A stretch of 64,000 nt of DNA from Clostridium sp. E02 (GCF_003833015.1 NZ_RJLQ01000001.1:1-64000), one strand, 5' to 3'; shown: positions 8,970 through 17,914, counted from the first letter of the stretch. Notes: generated by a model not told the origin, from the letters alone. A program made the numbers and translations.

Positions 8970-10325
8970 ATGGAAACCGAAAGTCACAACAAAAATATAT
9001 TAGATGCCAGAAAAAACTCGATATTAGTAAAAGGCAGCTGCAGCGGAGCCACAGGAAGTATCTGCTGTGACAGTAACAGTGTATCCGGTTCCGTGTCTCA
9101 GAGAGCTTGTGTATACTGTGGTGCAAGGGTGGTTTTAAATCCAATTACAGATGCGTATCACATTGTGCATGGTCCCATCGGTTGTTCGAGCTACACCTGG
9201 GATATCAGGGGATCCTTAACAAGCAAAGAGGATATTTACCGAAATAGCTTTTCAACCGATTTACAAGAGACCGATATTATCTTTGGGGGAATCAAAAAGC
9301 TGGAAGCGGCGGTAGATGAACTGATGAAACAACAAGAGGGGGTAAAACTGATTTTTATCTATGCTACCTGCATTGTTGGAGTCATAGGAGATGATGTGGA
9401 AGCATTGTGCAAGGAGAAATCAGAACAGTATAATATTCCTATGATACCCGTAAAATCGCCGGGGTTTTCTGGGAACAAGTCCACAGGATACCGTATGGCA
9501 TGTGATGCGATTATGAAAGTTCTCCTTCCTCATAAAAGCAAGGAAAGAAGATATGCAATTAACTTATTAGGTGATTTTAATCTGGCTGGAGAGATGTGGA
9601 TTATTAAAAATTATTTCAAAGAAATTGGAATCGATGTAATCTCCGGTTTTACTGGAGATACGTGTTATGAAGATATGATAGAAGCACCAAAAGCAAGCCT
9701 GAATATTGTCCAATGTGCAGGATCTAGTACCTATCTTGCCATACAAATGGAGAAGGAGTTTGGGATTCCATTTATACAAGTGAGTTTTTTTGGAATCGAA
9801 GATACGAAAGCCTCCTTAATCCGAGTGGCAGAAGCCCTTGGTGATAATAGGGCAAGAGAAAAGGCAGTCCAGTTTTGTATGAGAAAAGAAAAAGAACTAA
9901 ATGGATTTATGGATCAGTACCGGAATAATCTTTCTGGGAAAAGGGCAGCCATTTATGTAGGCGGTGGGTTTAAAGCAATTTCACTAATCCGTCAGTTTCA
10001 AAATATTGGAATCAAAACGGTAGTCGTGGGAACACAGACTGGGAAAAAGGAAGAATATGAAATCATAGAAAGTCTGGTAGATGGGGATACCATCATTCTT
10101 GACGATGCCAATCCAGCGGAACTAGAGACCTTTATCAAAGAAAAAAAAGCAGACATATTAGTAGGAGGAGTCAAGGAAAGACCTCTTGCCTATAAATTAG
10201 GAGTTGCATTCTGTGATCATAATCATGAAAGAAAACTTCCTTTGGCTGGTTTTGAGGGGATTTACCACTTCATGAAGGAAATTAATCAAAGTATAAACAG
10301 TCCGGTTTGGGAATATATAAGCTGA
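8970..10325 (+). CDS. nifE: Nitrogenase FeMo-cofactor assembly scaffold NifE
   Basis: With NifN it forms the NifEN scaffold on which the NifB product is converted to FeMo-cofactor with Mo and homocitrate. The 451-residue protein parallels NifD. It has an N-terminal cluster-ligand region RACVYCGARVV, then HGPIGCSSYTWDIRG and ATCIVGVIGDDVEA. The downstream NIVQCAGSSTYLA supplies the cysteine equivalent to the NifD cofactor ligand. The C-terminal cofactor His of NifD is not conserved, as expected for NifE. The ATG at 8970 has AAAGGAG 7 bases upstream; an earlier in-frame ATG (8841) lies within nifK. Followed by nifN/B after 18 bases. Confidence 0.95.
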   Translation: METESHNKNILDARKNSILVKGSCSGATGSICCDSNSVSGSVSQRACVYCGARVVLNPITDAYHIVHGPIGCSSYTWDIRGSLTSKEDIYRNSFSTDLQETDIIFGGIKKLEAAVDELMKQQEGVKLIFIYATCIVGVIGDDVEALCKEKSEQYNIPMIPVKSPGFSGNKSTGYRMACDAIMKVLLPHKSKERRYAINLLGDFNLAGEMWIIKNYFKEIGIDVISGFTGDTCYEDMIEAPKASLNIVQCAGSSTYLAIQMEKEFGIPFIQVSFFGIEDTKASLIRVAEALGDNRAREKAVQFCMRKEKELNGFMDQYRNNLSGKRAAIYVGGGFKAISLIRQFQNIGIKTVVVGTQTGKKEEYEIIESLVDGDTIILDDANPAELETFIKEKKADILVGGVKERPLAYKLGVAFCDHNHERKLPLAGFEGIYHFMKEINQSINSPVWEYIS

Positions 10326-10343
10326 CAGAAAGGTGGAATAACA

Positions 10344-12725
10344 ATGAAAAGTGAGATAAAACCTCTGGTAAATCTAAATGTCAATCCCTGTAAAATGTGT
10401 ATGCCTATGGGCAGTGCAACAGCTTTTTATGGATTAAAGCACTGCATGACTATTCTACACGGCTCCCAGGGATGCTCCACCTACATACGACGCCATATGG
10501 CAACCCATTACAACGAACCGGTGGATATTGCCTCTTCTTCCCTAACTGAGGAAGGAACCGTTTATGGAGGAAGCAAAAACCTAAAAAAGGGGTTGATAAA
10601 TTTAATCGAACTCTATCATCCAGATATGATAGGGGTTATGACGACCTGTCTGGCAGAAACCATTGGGGAAGACGTTCCGGGAATATTAGAGGAGTTTAAG
10701 GAAGAAAATCCCCAGTATAGTCAGATCTCTTTAATCGCCTGTTCATCCCCCGGATATGGAGGAAGCCAGTACGAAGGTTACTTTGCCGCTCTTTTATCCA
10801 TTGTCTCAGCCATTGAGATGAATCCAGAAAAAAACGATTTTGTTAATGTGGTAACAGCTCCCATCAGTCCAGCAGATACTAGATATTTAAAACGCATGTT
10901 TGACTTATTTGGCATATCAGTAATTCTTCTGCCAGATCTTTCTGAAAATCTAGATGGAGGTCAGGAGGGGAAATACCATCGTCTGCCACAACATGGTACG
11001 GATCTTTCCAGTCTAAAAAAGATGGGAGGAGCAAAACTAACCATTGAACTTACAGGGTTTGATCGAAAAAACTCTGTGGCAAAGTATTTATCCGATGCAT
11101 TTCAAGTCCCCTATATCCGGGCGGCTCTTCCCGTTGGATTACGGGACACCGATGCCTTTTTAAAGATTTTATCGGAACAATCAGGAAAGAGTATTCCAGA
11201 ACAACTAAAGAAGGAACGAGGACGTTATCTAGATGCGATGATTGATTCACATAAATATAATTCAAATGGAAGAGCAGCAGTCTTTGGAGAACCAGATCTT
11301 ATCTATAGCAGCGTACGCTTGATGTGTGAATGCGGAATTCTTCCTGTGGTATGTGCAGCCGGTTCTTCCTGCCCAGAGCTGAAAGGATTGATCGACTTGG
11401 AAGTCAAAAAACTTTCTGAAAAATATATGGAAGACCAGTATGAGATAACAGACAAAGCTGACTTTAAAGAGATTGAGGATATGGTTATAAAATATCATGT
11501 CAATCTTTTGGCAGGTAATTCCGATGGGAGAAGGATTGCAAAAGATTTAAATCTGCCACTGGTAAGGAGAGGATTTCCAATCCATGATCACGTAGGTGGT
11601 CAGAGACAGAAACTTCTTGGGTACGAAGGGTCCATGGAATATATGGATGAAATTACCAACTGTTTGATTGATATAACAGAATCCTCTTATCGAGAAACAT
11701 TATATCAAACGTATTACAAAGACACCTTAATTGATCAAACATTTCAAAAGGAGAAAAAAGAACTGGAAGAGAAAGAGATTATTAAAAAAAAGACAATGGA
11801 ACATCCCTGCTACAACTGCAAAGCACACAAATATGCCAGGATACATCTACCAGTTGCTCCCGCCTGCAACGTTCAGTGCAGCTACTGTGTTCGTAAATTT
11901 GACTGCCCCAATGAAAGCCGGCCCGGAGTGACTTCCAGTATCCTTACACCAGAAGAAGCATTAAATTGGTACTTAACCATGAAAGAAAAGATGCCAAATC
12001 TGACTGTCGTAGGAATAGCAGGTCCAGGAGAGGCACTAGAAAACTGGGATCATGTAAAATCGGTTTTGGAAATGATACGCAGCAAGGATAAAAAGGTTAC
12101 GTTCTGCCTCTCCACCAATGGGTTAAAACTTCCCCAGTATGCACAAGAATTAGTGAAGCTCGGTGTTTCTCATGTAACCGTAACCTTAAATGCAGTTGAT
12201 CCTCATATCAGTGGGATGATGTATCAGTATATCAACTACATGGGAAAAAGGTATGAGGGAGATAGTGCTGGGGCAATTATGGTTGCCAATCAGTTAGCTG
12301 GGATACGGCTTCTGATAGCCAACCATATCATCGTCAAAGTAAATATTGTTACGGTACGGGGAATCAACGAATTTCATGTACCAGAGGTGGTTAAAACAGT
12401 TCAGTCCCTGGGCTGCTTCATTACGAACATTATGCAGATGATTCCAGTGGAAGGAAGTATATTTGAAAAAATAGAACCCATATCCAACAAACAACTAACA
12501 GAAATCAGAAAAGAATGTGAAACAATTATGCCCCAGATGTATCATTGCCAACACTGCAGGGCAGATGCAGTGGGAATGCTTACAGACGATAAATCCATTG
12601 AATTAAACAGTTTTCTTTCGGAAGATAAAAAAGAAACAATCCCTGTAATCAGTCATTATCGATTTGCAGTTGCCTCTAAAAGCGGAATCAATGTTGATAC
12701 CCATTTTGGTCATGCAACCGAGTAG
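10344..12725 (+). CDS. nifN-B: Fused NifN-NifB cofactor assembly protein
   Basis: A 793-residue fusion, as known from Clostridium pasteurianum. Residues 1 to about 440 are NifN, the NifEN beta-like half (NPCKMCMPMGSATAFYGLKH, HGSQGCSTYIRRH, TTCLAETIGED). After a charged linker, residues about 487-770 are NifB, the radical SAM enzyme that makes the carbide-containing NifB-co. Its CxxxCxxC is Cys508/Cys512/Cys515 (CNVQCSYC), followed by the diagnostic NESRPGV. Fusion lets the precursor pass straight to the scaffold. The C-terminal NifX-like domain found on many bacterial NifB proteins is cut off: the protein stops at an amber codon right after its first motif (HFGHATE). Confidence 0.95.
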   Translation: MKSEIKPLVNLNVNPCKMCMPMGSATAFYGLKHCMTILHGSQGCSTYIRRHMATHYNEPVDIASSSLTEEGTVYGGSKNLKKGLINLIELYHPDMIGVMTTCLAETIGEDVPGILEEFKEENPQYSQISLIACSSPGYGGSQYEGYFAALLSIVSAIEMNPEKNDFVNVVTAPISPADTRYLKRMFDLFGISVILLPDLSENLDGGQEGKYHRLPQHGTDLSSLKKMGGAKLTIELTGFDRKNSVAKYLSDAFQVPYIRAALPVGLRDTDAFLKILSEQSGKSIPEQLKKERGRYLDAMIDSHKYNSNGRAAVFGEPDLIYSSVRLMCECGILPVVCAAGSSCPELKGLIDLEVKKLSEKYMEDQYEITDKADFKEIEDMVIKYHVNLLAGNSDGRRIAKDLNLPLVRRGFPIHDHVGGQRQKLLGYEGSMEYMDEITNCLIDITESSYRETLYQTYYKDTLIDQTFQKEKKELEEKEIIKKKTMEHPCYNCKAHKYARIHLPVAPACNVQCSYCVRKFDCPNESRPGVTSSILTPEEALNWYLTMKEKMPNLTVVGIAGPGEALENWDHVKSVLEMIRSKDKKVTFCLSTNGLKLPQYAQELVKLGVSHVTVTLNAVDPHISGMMYQYINYMGKRYEGDSAGAIMVANQLAGIRLLIANHIIVKVNIVTVRGINEFHVPEVVKTVQSLGCFITNIMQMIPVEGSIFEKIEPISNKQLTEIRKECETIMPQMYHCQHCRADAVGMLTDDKSIELNSFLSEDKKETIPVISHYRFAVASKSGINVDTHFGHATE

Positions 12726-12785
12726 TCTGTCAACACGTATGACAGAATCGAAGATGCAGTGAAAAAGGCCGCTGCCGCAATGTAA
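12726..12785 (+). pseudogene. Possible remnant of the NifX-like C-terminus of NifB
   Basis: Directly after the TAG of nifN/B the same frame reads SVNTYDRIEDAVKKAAAAM and then TAA. The IEDAVKKAA pattern resembles the last helix of NifX/NifB C-terminal domains. This suggests an internal deletion of about 90 codons whose junction created the stop. It has no start codon or ribosome binding site of its own. Confidence 0.4.
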
Positions 12786-12803
12786 AGAGGAGGGAATAAA
12801 CAT

Positions 12804-13112
12804 ATGGTACAGCCCAAATATCATGTATTTATCTGCACAAGCTGTCGGGTCAATGGAACCCAGAAAGGAATGTGTTACCAAAAAAATAGTGTGGATTTAA
12901 TACAATCATTCATGCAGGAGATTGAAGATCGGGAATTATCAGGAGAAGTTGTTTTAAATAATACCGGGTGTTTTGGAATCTGCGACAAAGGTCCGGTGGT
13001 AGTGGTGTATCCAGAAGGTATCTGGTATGGGAACGTGACGGGAAACGATGTCGAGCGGATTTTCGATGAACATTTTGAAGGGGGTGCACCAGTAAAAGAT
13101 TTGATGATTTAA
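12804..13112 (+). CDS. Thioredoxin-fold [2Fe-2S] ferredoxin, nif-associated
   Basis: A 102-residue electron carrier, the same length as the well-studied [2Fe-2S] ferredoxin of Clostridium pasteurianum. Its cluster cysteines fall at the same positions: 11, 14, 24, 56 and 60 (HVFICTSCRVNG, GMCY, NNTGCFGIC). VVVVYPEGIWYGNV is the conserved C-terminal strand segment. The clostridial protein is known to interact with the MoFe protein; its position after nifN/B supports a role in nitrogenase electron transfer or assembly. RBS GAGGAGGG precedes the ATG. Confidence 0.93.
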   Translation: MVQPKYHVFICTSCRVNGTQKGMCYQKNSVDLIQSFMQEIEDRELSGEVVLNNTGCFGICDKGPVVVVYPEGIWYGNVTGNDVERIFDEHFEGGAPVKDLMI

Positions 13113-13145
13113 CTGAAAGGTACGGAAAAAAGGAGGGGCTTTGGG

Positions 13146-14129
13146 ATGATAAGAATCATAGATGCGACACTGGCTATGTTAGATGAATATTCACTGAATG
13201 GGGAACTGGTTCATGAATTTCTAGAAACGATGGGATTGCTTTCTATTTCTGGTATAGTTTTGTCCCCCAAGATATATCAGCTATTAGATGGGAACCTGCC
13301 AGATGGAATGGTATATTATATGGAACTGCCAAACATGGACGAAAATTTTCGGTTTCCTGGGATTTCTTATTTTTTTTCATCGTTTTGCGATGGTCTGGGA
13401 CACAGCATCCGCAACATTCAGGTCAATGATGTGTCCGAACTGAAAGGACTTGAAGGAATTGGAACCGATAAAAAGATTCGTCTTACGGGACTTGATGATT
13501 TGCTTTTGTATGAAAGCCGTGATATTTATGAGCGGGGAATGAAGCAGTTAATCCGAGTCTCTCCTTTTCTTTTTCCTGAAGACACGTATTACTGTGCATC
13601 GGCCATTGCCGCAGATTATCTCCAGTATCATCATAATGGAACCGTAATTGCTACATTTACTGGAATCGGAAAGAAGGCAGCAACAGAGCAGGTGCTTCTT
13701 GCAATGAGGGTGGTAGAGAGGTATAAGCCAAATTTTAGTTTTGAGAAGCTGCCTAGGTTAAGAGATCTTTTTGAGCAATTGACCCATACTCAAATATCAG
13801 ATCATACCCCTGTGATTGGAAGGAAAATTTTTCACATCGAATCTGGAATCCATGTAGATGGGGTACTAAAAAGACCGTCGAATTACGAGTCCTTTCCACC
13901 AGAACTGGTTGGTGCGGTCAGGAAAATTATACTGGGAAAACATTCTGGAAGAACATCCATTCGCTATAAGTTAAATCAACTTGGCTTGTCAGAAGTCTAT
14001 GAGGAAGAATATTTGTTACAACTGGTCAAGGAAATGAGCATAAAAATGAGGGGTGAAGTAACCGATGAAATGTTTCAGACCATAATGAGGGAGGGACAAC
14101 GGTATGAAAAGGAGAATCAAACTGGTTGA
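13146..14129 (+). CDS. nifV-omega: Homocitrate synthase omega subunit (C-terminal half of NifV)
   Basis: Homocitrate is the organic ligand of FeMo-cofactor. In some clostridia NifV is split, and this 327-residue protein carries the part that follows the TIM barrel: SYTGIGKKA-like TFTGIGKKAATEQVLL, then FHIESGIHVDGVLKRP and ILGKHSGRTSIRYKL, which close the active site and form the dimer in one-piece homocitrate synthases. Its first about 130 residues (DATLAMLDEY...) look like a decayed barrel without the catalytic DTTLRDGEQ motif. RBS AAGGAGGGG. It overlaps the alpha-subunit gene by 26 bases, so the two are made together. Confidence 0.88.
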   Translation: MIRIIDATLAMLDEYSLNGELVHEFLETMGLLSISGIVLSPKIYQLLDGNLPDGMVYYMELPNMDENFRFPGISYFFSSFCDGLGHSIRNIQVNDVSELKGLEGIGTDKKIRLTGLDDLLLYESRDIYERGMKQLIRVSPFLFPEDTYYCASAIAADYLQYHHNGTVIATFTGIGKKAATEQVLLAMRVVERYKPNFSFEKLPRLRDLFEQLTHTQISDHTPVIGRKIFHIESGIHVDGVLKRPSNYESFPPELVGAVRKIILGKHSGRTSIRYKLNQLGLSEVYEEEYLLQLVKEMSIKMRGEVTDEMFQTIMREGQRYEKENQTG

Positions 14130-14925
14130 TACGACCCTTCGGGACGGGGAACAGTGCCCTGGTGTGGTATTTTCTCCTTCTGATAAGATCAAATTGGCGC
14201 TTTATTTAGACCGCATTGGAGTCTCTGAGATTGAAGCGGGTTTCTATGACACCTCAACAGAAGGATTTTATACCATTCGTGAGATTATGAGACAGAGAAA
14301 ACAGGCGGAGATTTCTGTCTGGTCTAGGCTTAACCCCCAAAATGTTGAGGAGTCAGCAAGACAAAGACCAGACCGAATTCATGTTGGAACACCGGTTTCT
14401 TATGCCCAAATCTATAATAAGATAGGAAAAAACAAAAAATGGATTGAGAAGACGTTGCTCCAATGTATCAAAGTGGCAAAGGATTATAACATCCCATTGA
14501 CCGTTGGCCTGGAAGATGCTTCTAGGGCAGATGTGGCTTTTTTGGTATCCCTGATCCGTTTGATGAAACGGGAGGGGGTTGAGGTCATACGTCTGGCAGA
14601 TACTGTGGGGGTTTTATTTCCAAAAAGAGCAAGGGAACTTGTGGAAGAAATTCGACAGACTGGCATTCAGATTGAAGTTCATGAACACAATGATTTTGGA
14701 ATGGCAGTTGCCAATTCCATGGTTATGGCGCTTGCTGGTTCAGATATGGTAGATGCTACCTTATTGGGAATCGGAGAGCGTGCGGGAAATTGCAATTTAT
14801 ATGAATTTGTCCATGGAGCAAACCGAAAGTTTGATATGGGGGTGTCTAGCTTGGACGTAAAAAAAGCAGAAGAGCAACTTCAATCTATGATGAGAGGAGC
14901 AGGTACGGATGATACGCAAAATTGA
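14104..14925 (+). CDS. nifV-alpha: Homocitrate synthase alpha subunit (catalytic half of NifV)
   Basis: Catalytic HMGL-like TIM barrel of homocitrate synthase (acetyl-CoA plus 2-oxoglutarate). The 273 residues include DTTLRDGEQ from Asp9, the metal-binding H-x-H (His193, HEHNDFGMAVANS) and GIGERAGNCNL. The protein ends right after the barrel, with the C-terminal regulatory/dimer part provided by the omega subunit upstream. The 5' end overlaps nifV-omega by 26 bases and the 3' end overlaps the next gene by 17, indicating tight coupling. Split NifV is a known but uncommon clostridial arrangement. Confidence 0.9.
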   Translation: MKRRIKLVDTTLRDGEQCPGVVFSPSDKIKLALYLDRIGVSEIEAGFYDTSTEGFYTIREIMRQRKQAEISVWSRLNPQNVEESARQRPDRIHVGTPVSYAQIYNKIGKNKKWIEKTLLQCIKVAKDYNIPLTVGLEDASRADVAFLVSLIRLMKREGVEVIRLADTVGVLFPKRARELVEEIRQTGIQIEVHEHNDFGMAVANSMVMALAGSDMVDATLLGIGERAGNCNLYEFVHGANRKFDMGVSSLDVKKAEEQLQSMMRGAGTDDTQN

Positions 14926-16303
14926 GTACGAAGATGGGAAAGACAAAATTGCAGCAGGAATCCATCTACTATGCCGTGCACTGACACTAGAAGGCGGGAT
15001 TCTAGTAAATGGCAGATATTGTTTTTCTGCGTTTGAAGTCGCACGGGAATTAGAAGGAACCAACCTTTTTATCAATCAAGGGATTCGTCTTGCTTCCAAA
15101 ACCATTGGTGAGATTAATGAAATAACTGGATGTGGAACTAGGGAAACGGCCAGTGTCCTTGATTTTCTTCTTGCTGCATATGAAAAAAAGGCGGCTCAAG
15201 GCATTTCCCCAGTCTATTTAAAAAAACGATTGAAACAAGCGTCAGAAATTATGATTCAAGGGATTGGCAAACACTCCTTTGATTCCGGACACTCTCGGTT
15301 CGAACTTTTAGAAGAGATAACAAAGGATCCAGTGACAGCTAAAATGATTGATGAGGGAAGTAAAGATGGAGAATTAGTGGTAAAAGAATCCATGTTTGCA
15401 GAGACCAGACTGGAACGGATTGAGGGAATGCGCATAGAAGGAGCCTTAGTAACAGGGGAGGCTGGTTCCATTCATCAGGCTAGAGTTTTGGTAGTAAGCA
15501 GTTCGATTTCCTCGTTCCAGAAACTGCTTCCCCTTCTGAAAAAGATGGAGGATCAGGAACTTTTTATTCTGGCAGATGATATTTTAGGGGAAGCCAAGTC
15601 ACTTTTAGAGGTAAATATCAAGAAAAAGCGTATATTAGCCAAAGGGATAAAAGCACCTTACATCGGACGGAGAAAAGAAGACTTACTAAAAGATGTGGCA
15701 GTCTTGACGGGAACCGAGGTTTTTGATGGGACGTATCCCTATCAGTTAGAAGAGATTACCCCGGATATGTTAGGAAAGGCAGAGACAATCATAGTGACAG
15801 GAACGGATACGGTGATAAGTGGGGCACCCTCATCCCCTCAGGTATTAAAACGGATTCAGTCCATCTATGAAAAAATAGACGACCCTAAAACCAACTTCTA
15901 TGATCAGCAAATTTTAAGGGAACGGATCGCTTCATTAAAAGGGTGTGTGCCGGTGATGTACGCAGGAGGTGAAACTTTGGTCGAATCCCAGTTAGAAAAA
16001 CGAAGGATCGAGTGTGCAGCCGCTTATGCAGAAATCATAAAAACCCATGGCCTTTTCAAAAAGGAGGATTTAAGTAAAATCACGCCGGATATGGAGGAAG
16101 GCAATCTTTTGTTTGCGGCATTGCTACGTGGGTTTTTAAAAACAGAGATCAGCGTAAAGCTTCTGGCACTAATCATACAAAAAATATGTGGATTAATTGG
16201 AATGTGGCTGATGACAGGAGCGGTTATGGTAAGTACTGGATATGACCGGGAAGATTTAGAATTGATCAAAAATGGGGTGGATGTAGAAAGGTTAAGGGAT
16301 TGA
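14909..16303 (+). CDS. Divergent GroEL-like protein lacking ATPase residues (nif operon)
   Basis: A 464-residue chaperonin homologue about 80 residues shorter than GroEL. The apical domain is clear: ARVLVVSSSISSFQKLLPLL, then GEAKSLLEVN, IKAPYIGRRKEDLLKDVAVLTGT. RERIASLKGCVPVMYAGG and the ESQLEKRRIE helix match the intermediate domain. The N-terminal half aligns with the equatorial domain but lacks the TLGPKG nucleotide loop. By motif alignment, GroEL Asp52, Asp87 and Asp398 become Ser40, Cys75 (GCGTRET in place of GDGTTTA) and Cys369. The last GroEL segment with GDGNYGYNA is also gone. It overlaps nifV-alpha by 17 bases. I infer a non-ATPase scaffold or holdase for nitrogenase or a partner protein; no function is established to my knowledge. 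Confidence 0.85.
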   Translation: MIRKIEYEDGKDKIAAGIHLLCRALTLEGGILVNGRYCFSAFEVARELEGTNLFINQGIRLASKTIGEINEITGCGTRETASVLDFLLAAYEKKAAQGISPVYLKKRLKQASEIMIQGIGKHSFDSGHSRFELLEEITKDPVTAKMIDEGSKDGELVVKESMFAETRLERIEGMRIEGALVTGEAGSIHQARVLVVSSSISSFQKLLPLLKKMEDQELFILADDILGEAKSLLEVNIKKKRILAKGIKAPYIGRRKEDLLKDVAVLTGTEVFDGTYPYQLEEITPDMLGKAETIIVTGTDTVISGAPSSPQVLKRIQSIYEKIDDPKTNFYDQQILRERIASLKGCVPVMYAGGETLVESQLEKRRIECAAAYAEIIKTHGLFKKEDLSKITPDMEEGNLLFAALLRGFLKTEISVKLLALIIQKICGLIGMWLMTGAVMVSTGYDREDLELIKNGVDVERLRD

Positions 16304-16304
16304 T

Positions 16305-16937
16305 ATGAAAGTGGATAAAATAGCAGTATTAAAAAAGGATCAGATTCTTCGCCCATTTACAGAGTGCAACCGGGTGGAAATTTATCAAAAAATGGAAACT
16401 GGCTGGGAAGTAACTGAAACGAAAGAGTTTCTTCCTATACGTGGGTATACGGTCAAAGAGATACGCAAGGAAGCAGAAGAAATAGTCTATCTTTTGGGAG
16501 AAACGAAAATAGTCCTATTAAAAGACATTGCAGGAATTGCATTTTCTGTATTGGATCAAAAAGGTTGCTGCATATTTTCAGTGGAACGGGTCGACGATCA
16601 GGCGTTTGACGGGGTGATGGAAGAGTTAGAAGAAAGTGACCAGAATAAAAGAATAAGGGAAGAGATGATCCATAAGGCATGTCCAGTCGAAACAGATACA
16701 CCAGGGATTTACCAACTAGATCTTTTAGAACTTCAAAAAGAATGTCCTGAGATCTCATCAAAGAAAGCATTGATGCCCTTTCTTTTAAGGACTCCTTTTA
16801 TAAAACTTCGCTTAACCTGTTCTCATGTACCACCTTGGCTTGAGCGGGACGATACCGTTGAATCGAAAATATATTCAAAGGATGGCAAGTTGTCTGTCAT
16901 CGTAACAAAAAAACAATGTGGATTGGAGGGAAATTGA
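16305..16937 (+). CDS. anfO: AnfO-family nitrogenase accessory protein
   Basis: The 210-residue protein matches the AnfO family, named for Fe-only nitrogenase operons but also found elsewhere. Supporting features are an N-terminal module that resembles cofactor-carrier folds (about residues 1-110) and a C-terminal block with LDLLELQKECPEISSKKALMPFL-type sequence ending in TCSHVPPWLERD, the most recognisable family motif. It starts one base after the stop of the GroEL-like gene and its stop overlaps the next start (TGATG). The exact biochemical role is unknown. Its presence here is notable because the operon encodes a Mo enzyme and no anfDGK is in the window. Confidence 0.8.
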   Translation: MKVDKIAVLKKDQILRPFTECNRVEIYQKMETGWEVTETKEFLPIRGYTVKEIRKEAEEIVYLLGETKIVLLKDIAGIAFSVLDQKGCCIFSVERVDDQAFDGVMEELEESDQNKRIREEMIHKACPVETDTPGIYQLDLLELQKECPEISSKKALMPFLLRTPFIKLRLTCSHVPPWLERDDTVESKIYSKDGKLSVIVTKKQCGLEGN

Positions 16938-17914
16938 TGCAGAATTATATAGTGTTAGAAGAAAATAAGCTACAGACTCCTTATGGGATCTTAGCGGGAG
17001 TGGATGCGTTTTCCTGCCATCCTGGGGGAGAGCTTTCAGGGGTCATCCTGTCTGAAAAAAACATGATCATGACCCAAATCGGTGAACTGGTTCCAGCCTA
17101 TACGGAAACCACAAGAAGAAAACATAAGCCTTCTGTCGAATTTAATAAACAGGGTATGATTATCAGCGTGGCCCTCGACCAGCAGCAGAAGGTGCTGACC
17201 CCCATAGGAGAACTTCCAGGGGAGCTGGTTAAATTCTATCCCACAGGAGAACTTCACCGTATTTTTATTCTGGATGGGAAAATAAGTGGATTCTGGACAG
17301 AAGAGGAAGAACGTCAGTTAAATATTCCATTGACGTTTGATCTTAACTTTACTGAATTTCGAGCCATGATCAATGGGTTATGCTTCTATCCAGACGGTGC
17401 CATCAAAAGCATAACCCTATTCCCAGGAGAGGAGGTTACGGTAAAAACACCTGTGGGGCAATTGAAAACAAAAGTGGGAATTTCCCTTTATGAATCTGGA
17501 GCATTAAAATCCATTGAACCGTCAGAGCCTGTAAGTGTTACGACTAAAATAGGAACCATCATTGCCTATGATCCGGATCAAATCGGAATTCATGCAGACA
17601 GTAACTCCCTGTCTTTTACTGAAGATGGAATGGTCTCTTCTCTAATTACCTGTGATAATTCTATCTATATACAAACAAAGGATGAGCAATTAGTGAAACA
17701 TTCTCCAATCATAAAAACTCATCCTATGGCAGATGATCAATTAACCGTATCAGGATTCCGTGTGGAGTTTGATTATGAAGCAGACGAAGTAATATTACTG
17801 ACCCAAAGATATTCATTAAAGGACTGTGGATTCACCATAGAACCATTCAAACGTCCAGGTTTTTACTGCAGTCCCTCTGACTGTGCAAACTGTTCTCTCT
17901 GCAACAAAGGATAA
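16937..17914 (+). CDS. Conserved beta-repeat protein with C-terminal four-Cys cluster (nif operon)
   Basis: Function unknown. The 325 residues are built from short repeated beta units of the form FYPxGxLxxIxL followed by a PVGxL or PIGEL turn (for example FYPTGELHRIFILDG, FYPDGAIKSITL, LYESGALKSIEP), similar in spirit to MORN-type hairpins. It ends in CSPSDCANCSLC, a C-x5-C-x2-C-x2-C arrangement suited to an Fe-S cluster or metal. Proteins of this type are recalled from other anaerobes, without an assigned role. ATG 16937 overlaps the anfO stop and has GGAGGG 6 bases upstream. It is the last gene of the nif operon, which suggests a role in cluster trafficking or redox sensing; this is inference. 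Confidence 0.75.
   Translation: MQNYIVLEENKLQTPYGILAGVDAFSCHPGGELSGVILSEKNMIMTQIGELVPAYTETTRRKHKPSVEFNKQGMIISVALDQQQKVLTPIGELPGELVKFYPTGELHRIFILDGKISGFWTEEEERQLNIPLTFDLNFTEFRAMINGLCFYPDGAIKSITLFPGEEVTVKTPVGQLKTKVGISLYESGALKSIEPSEPVSVTTKIGTIIAYDPDQIGIHADSNSLSFTEDGMVSSLITCDNSIYIQTKDEQLVKHSPIIKTHPMADDQLTVSGFRVEFDYEADEVILLTQRYSLKDCGFTIEPFKRPGFYCSPSDCANCSLCNKG

Noticed and set aside
12723-12725. TAG in nifN/B as a translated (pyrrolysine) amber codon
   Set aside because: Readthrough would add only 19 residues and would not restore the missing NifX-like domain. Nothing in the window suggests a pyrrolysine system.
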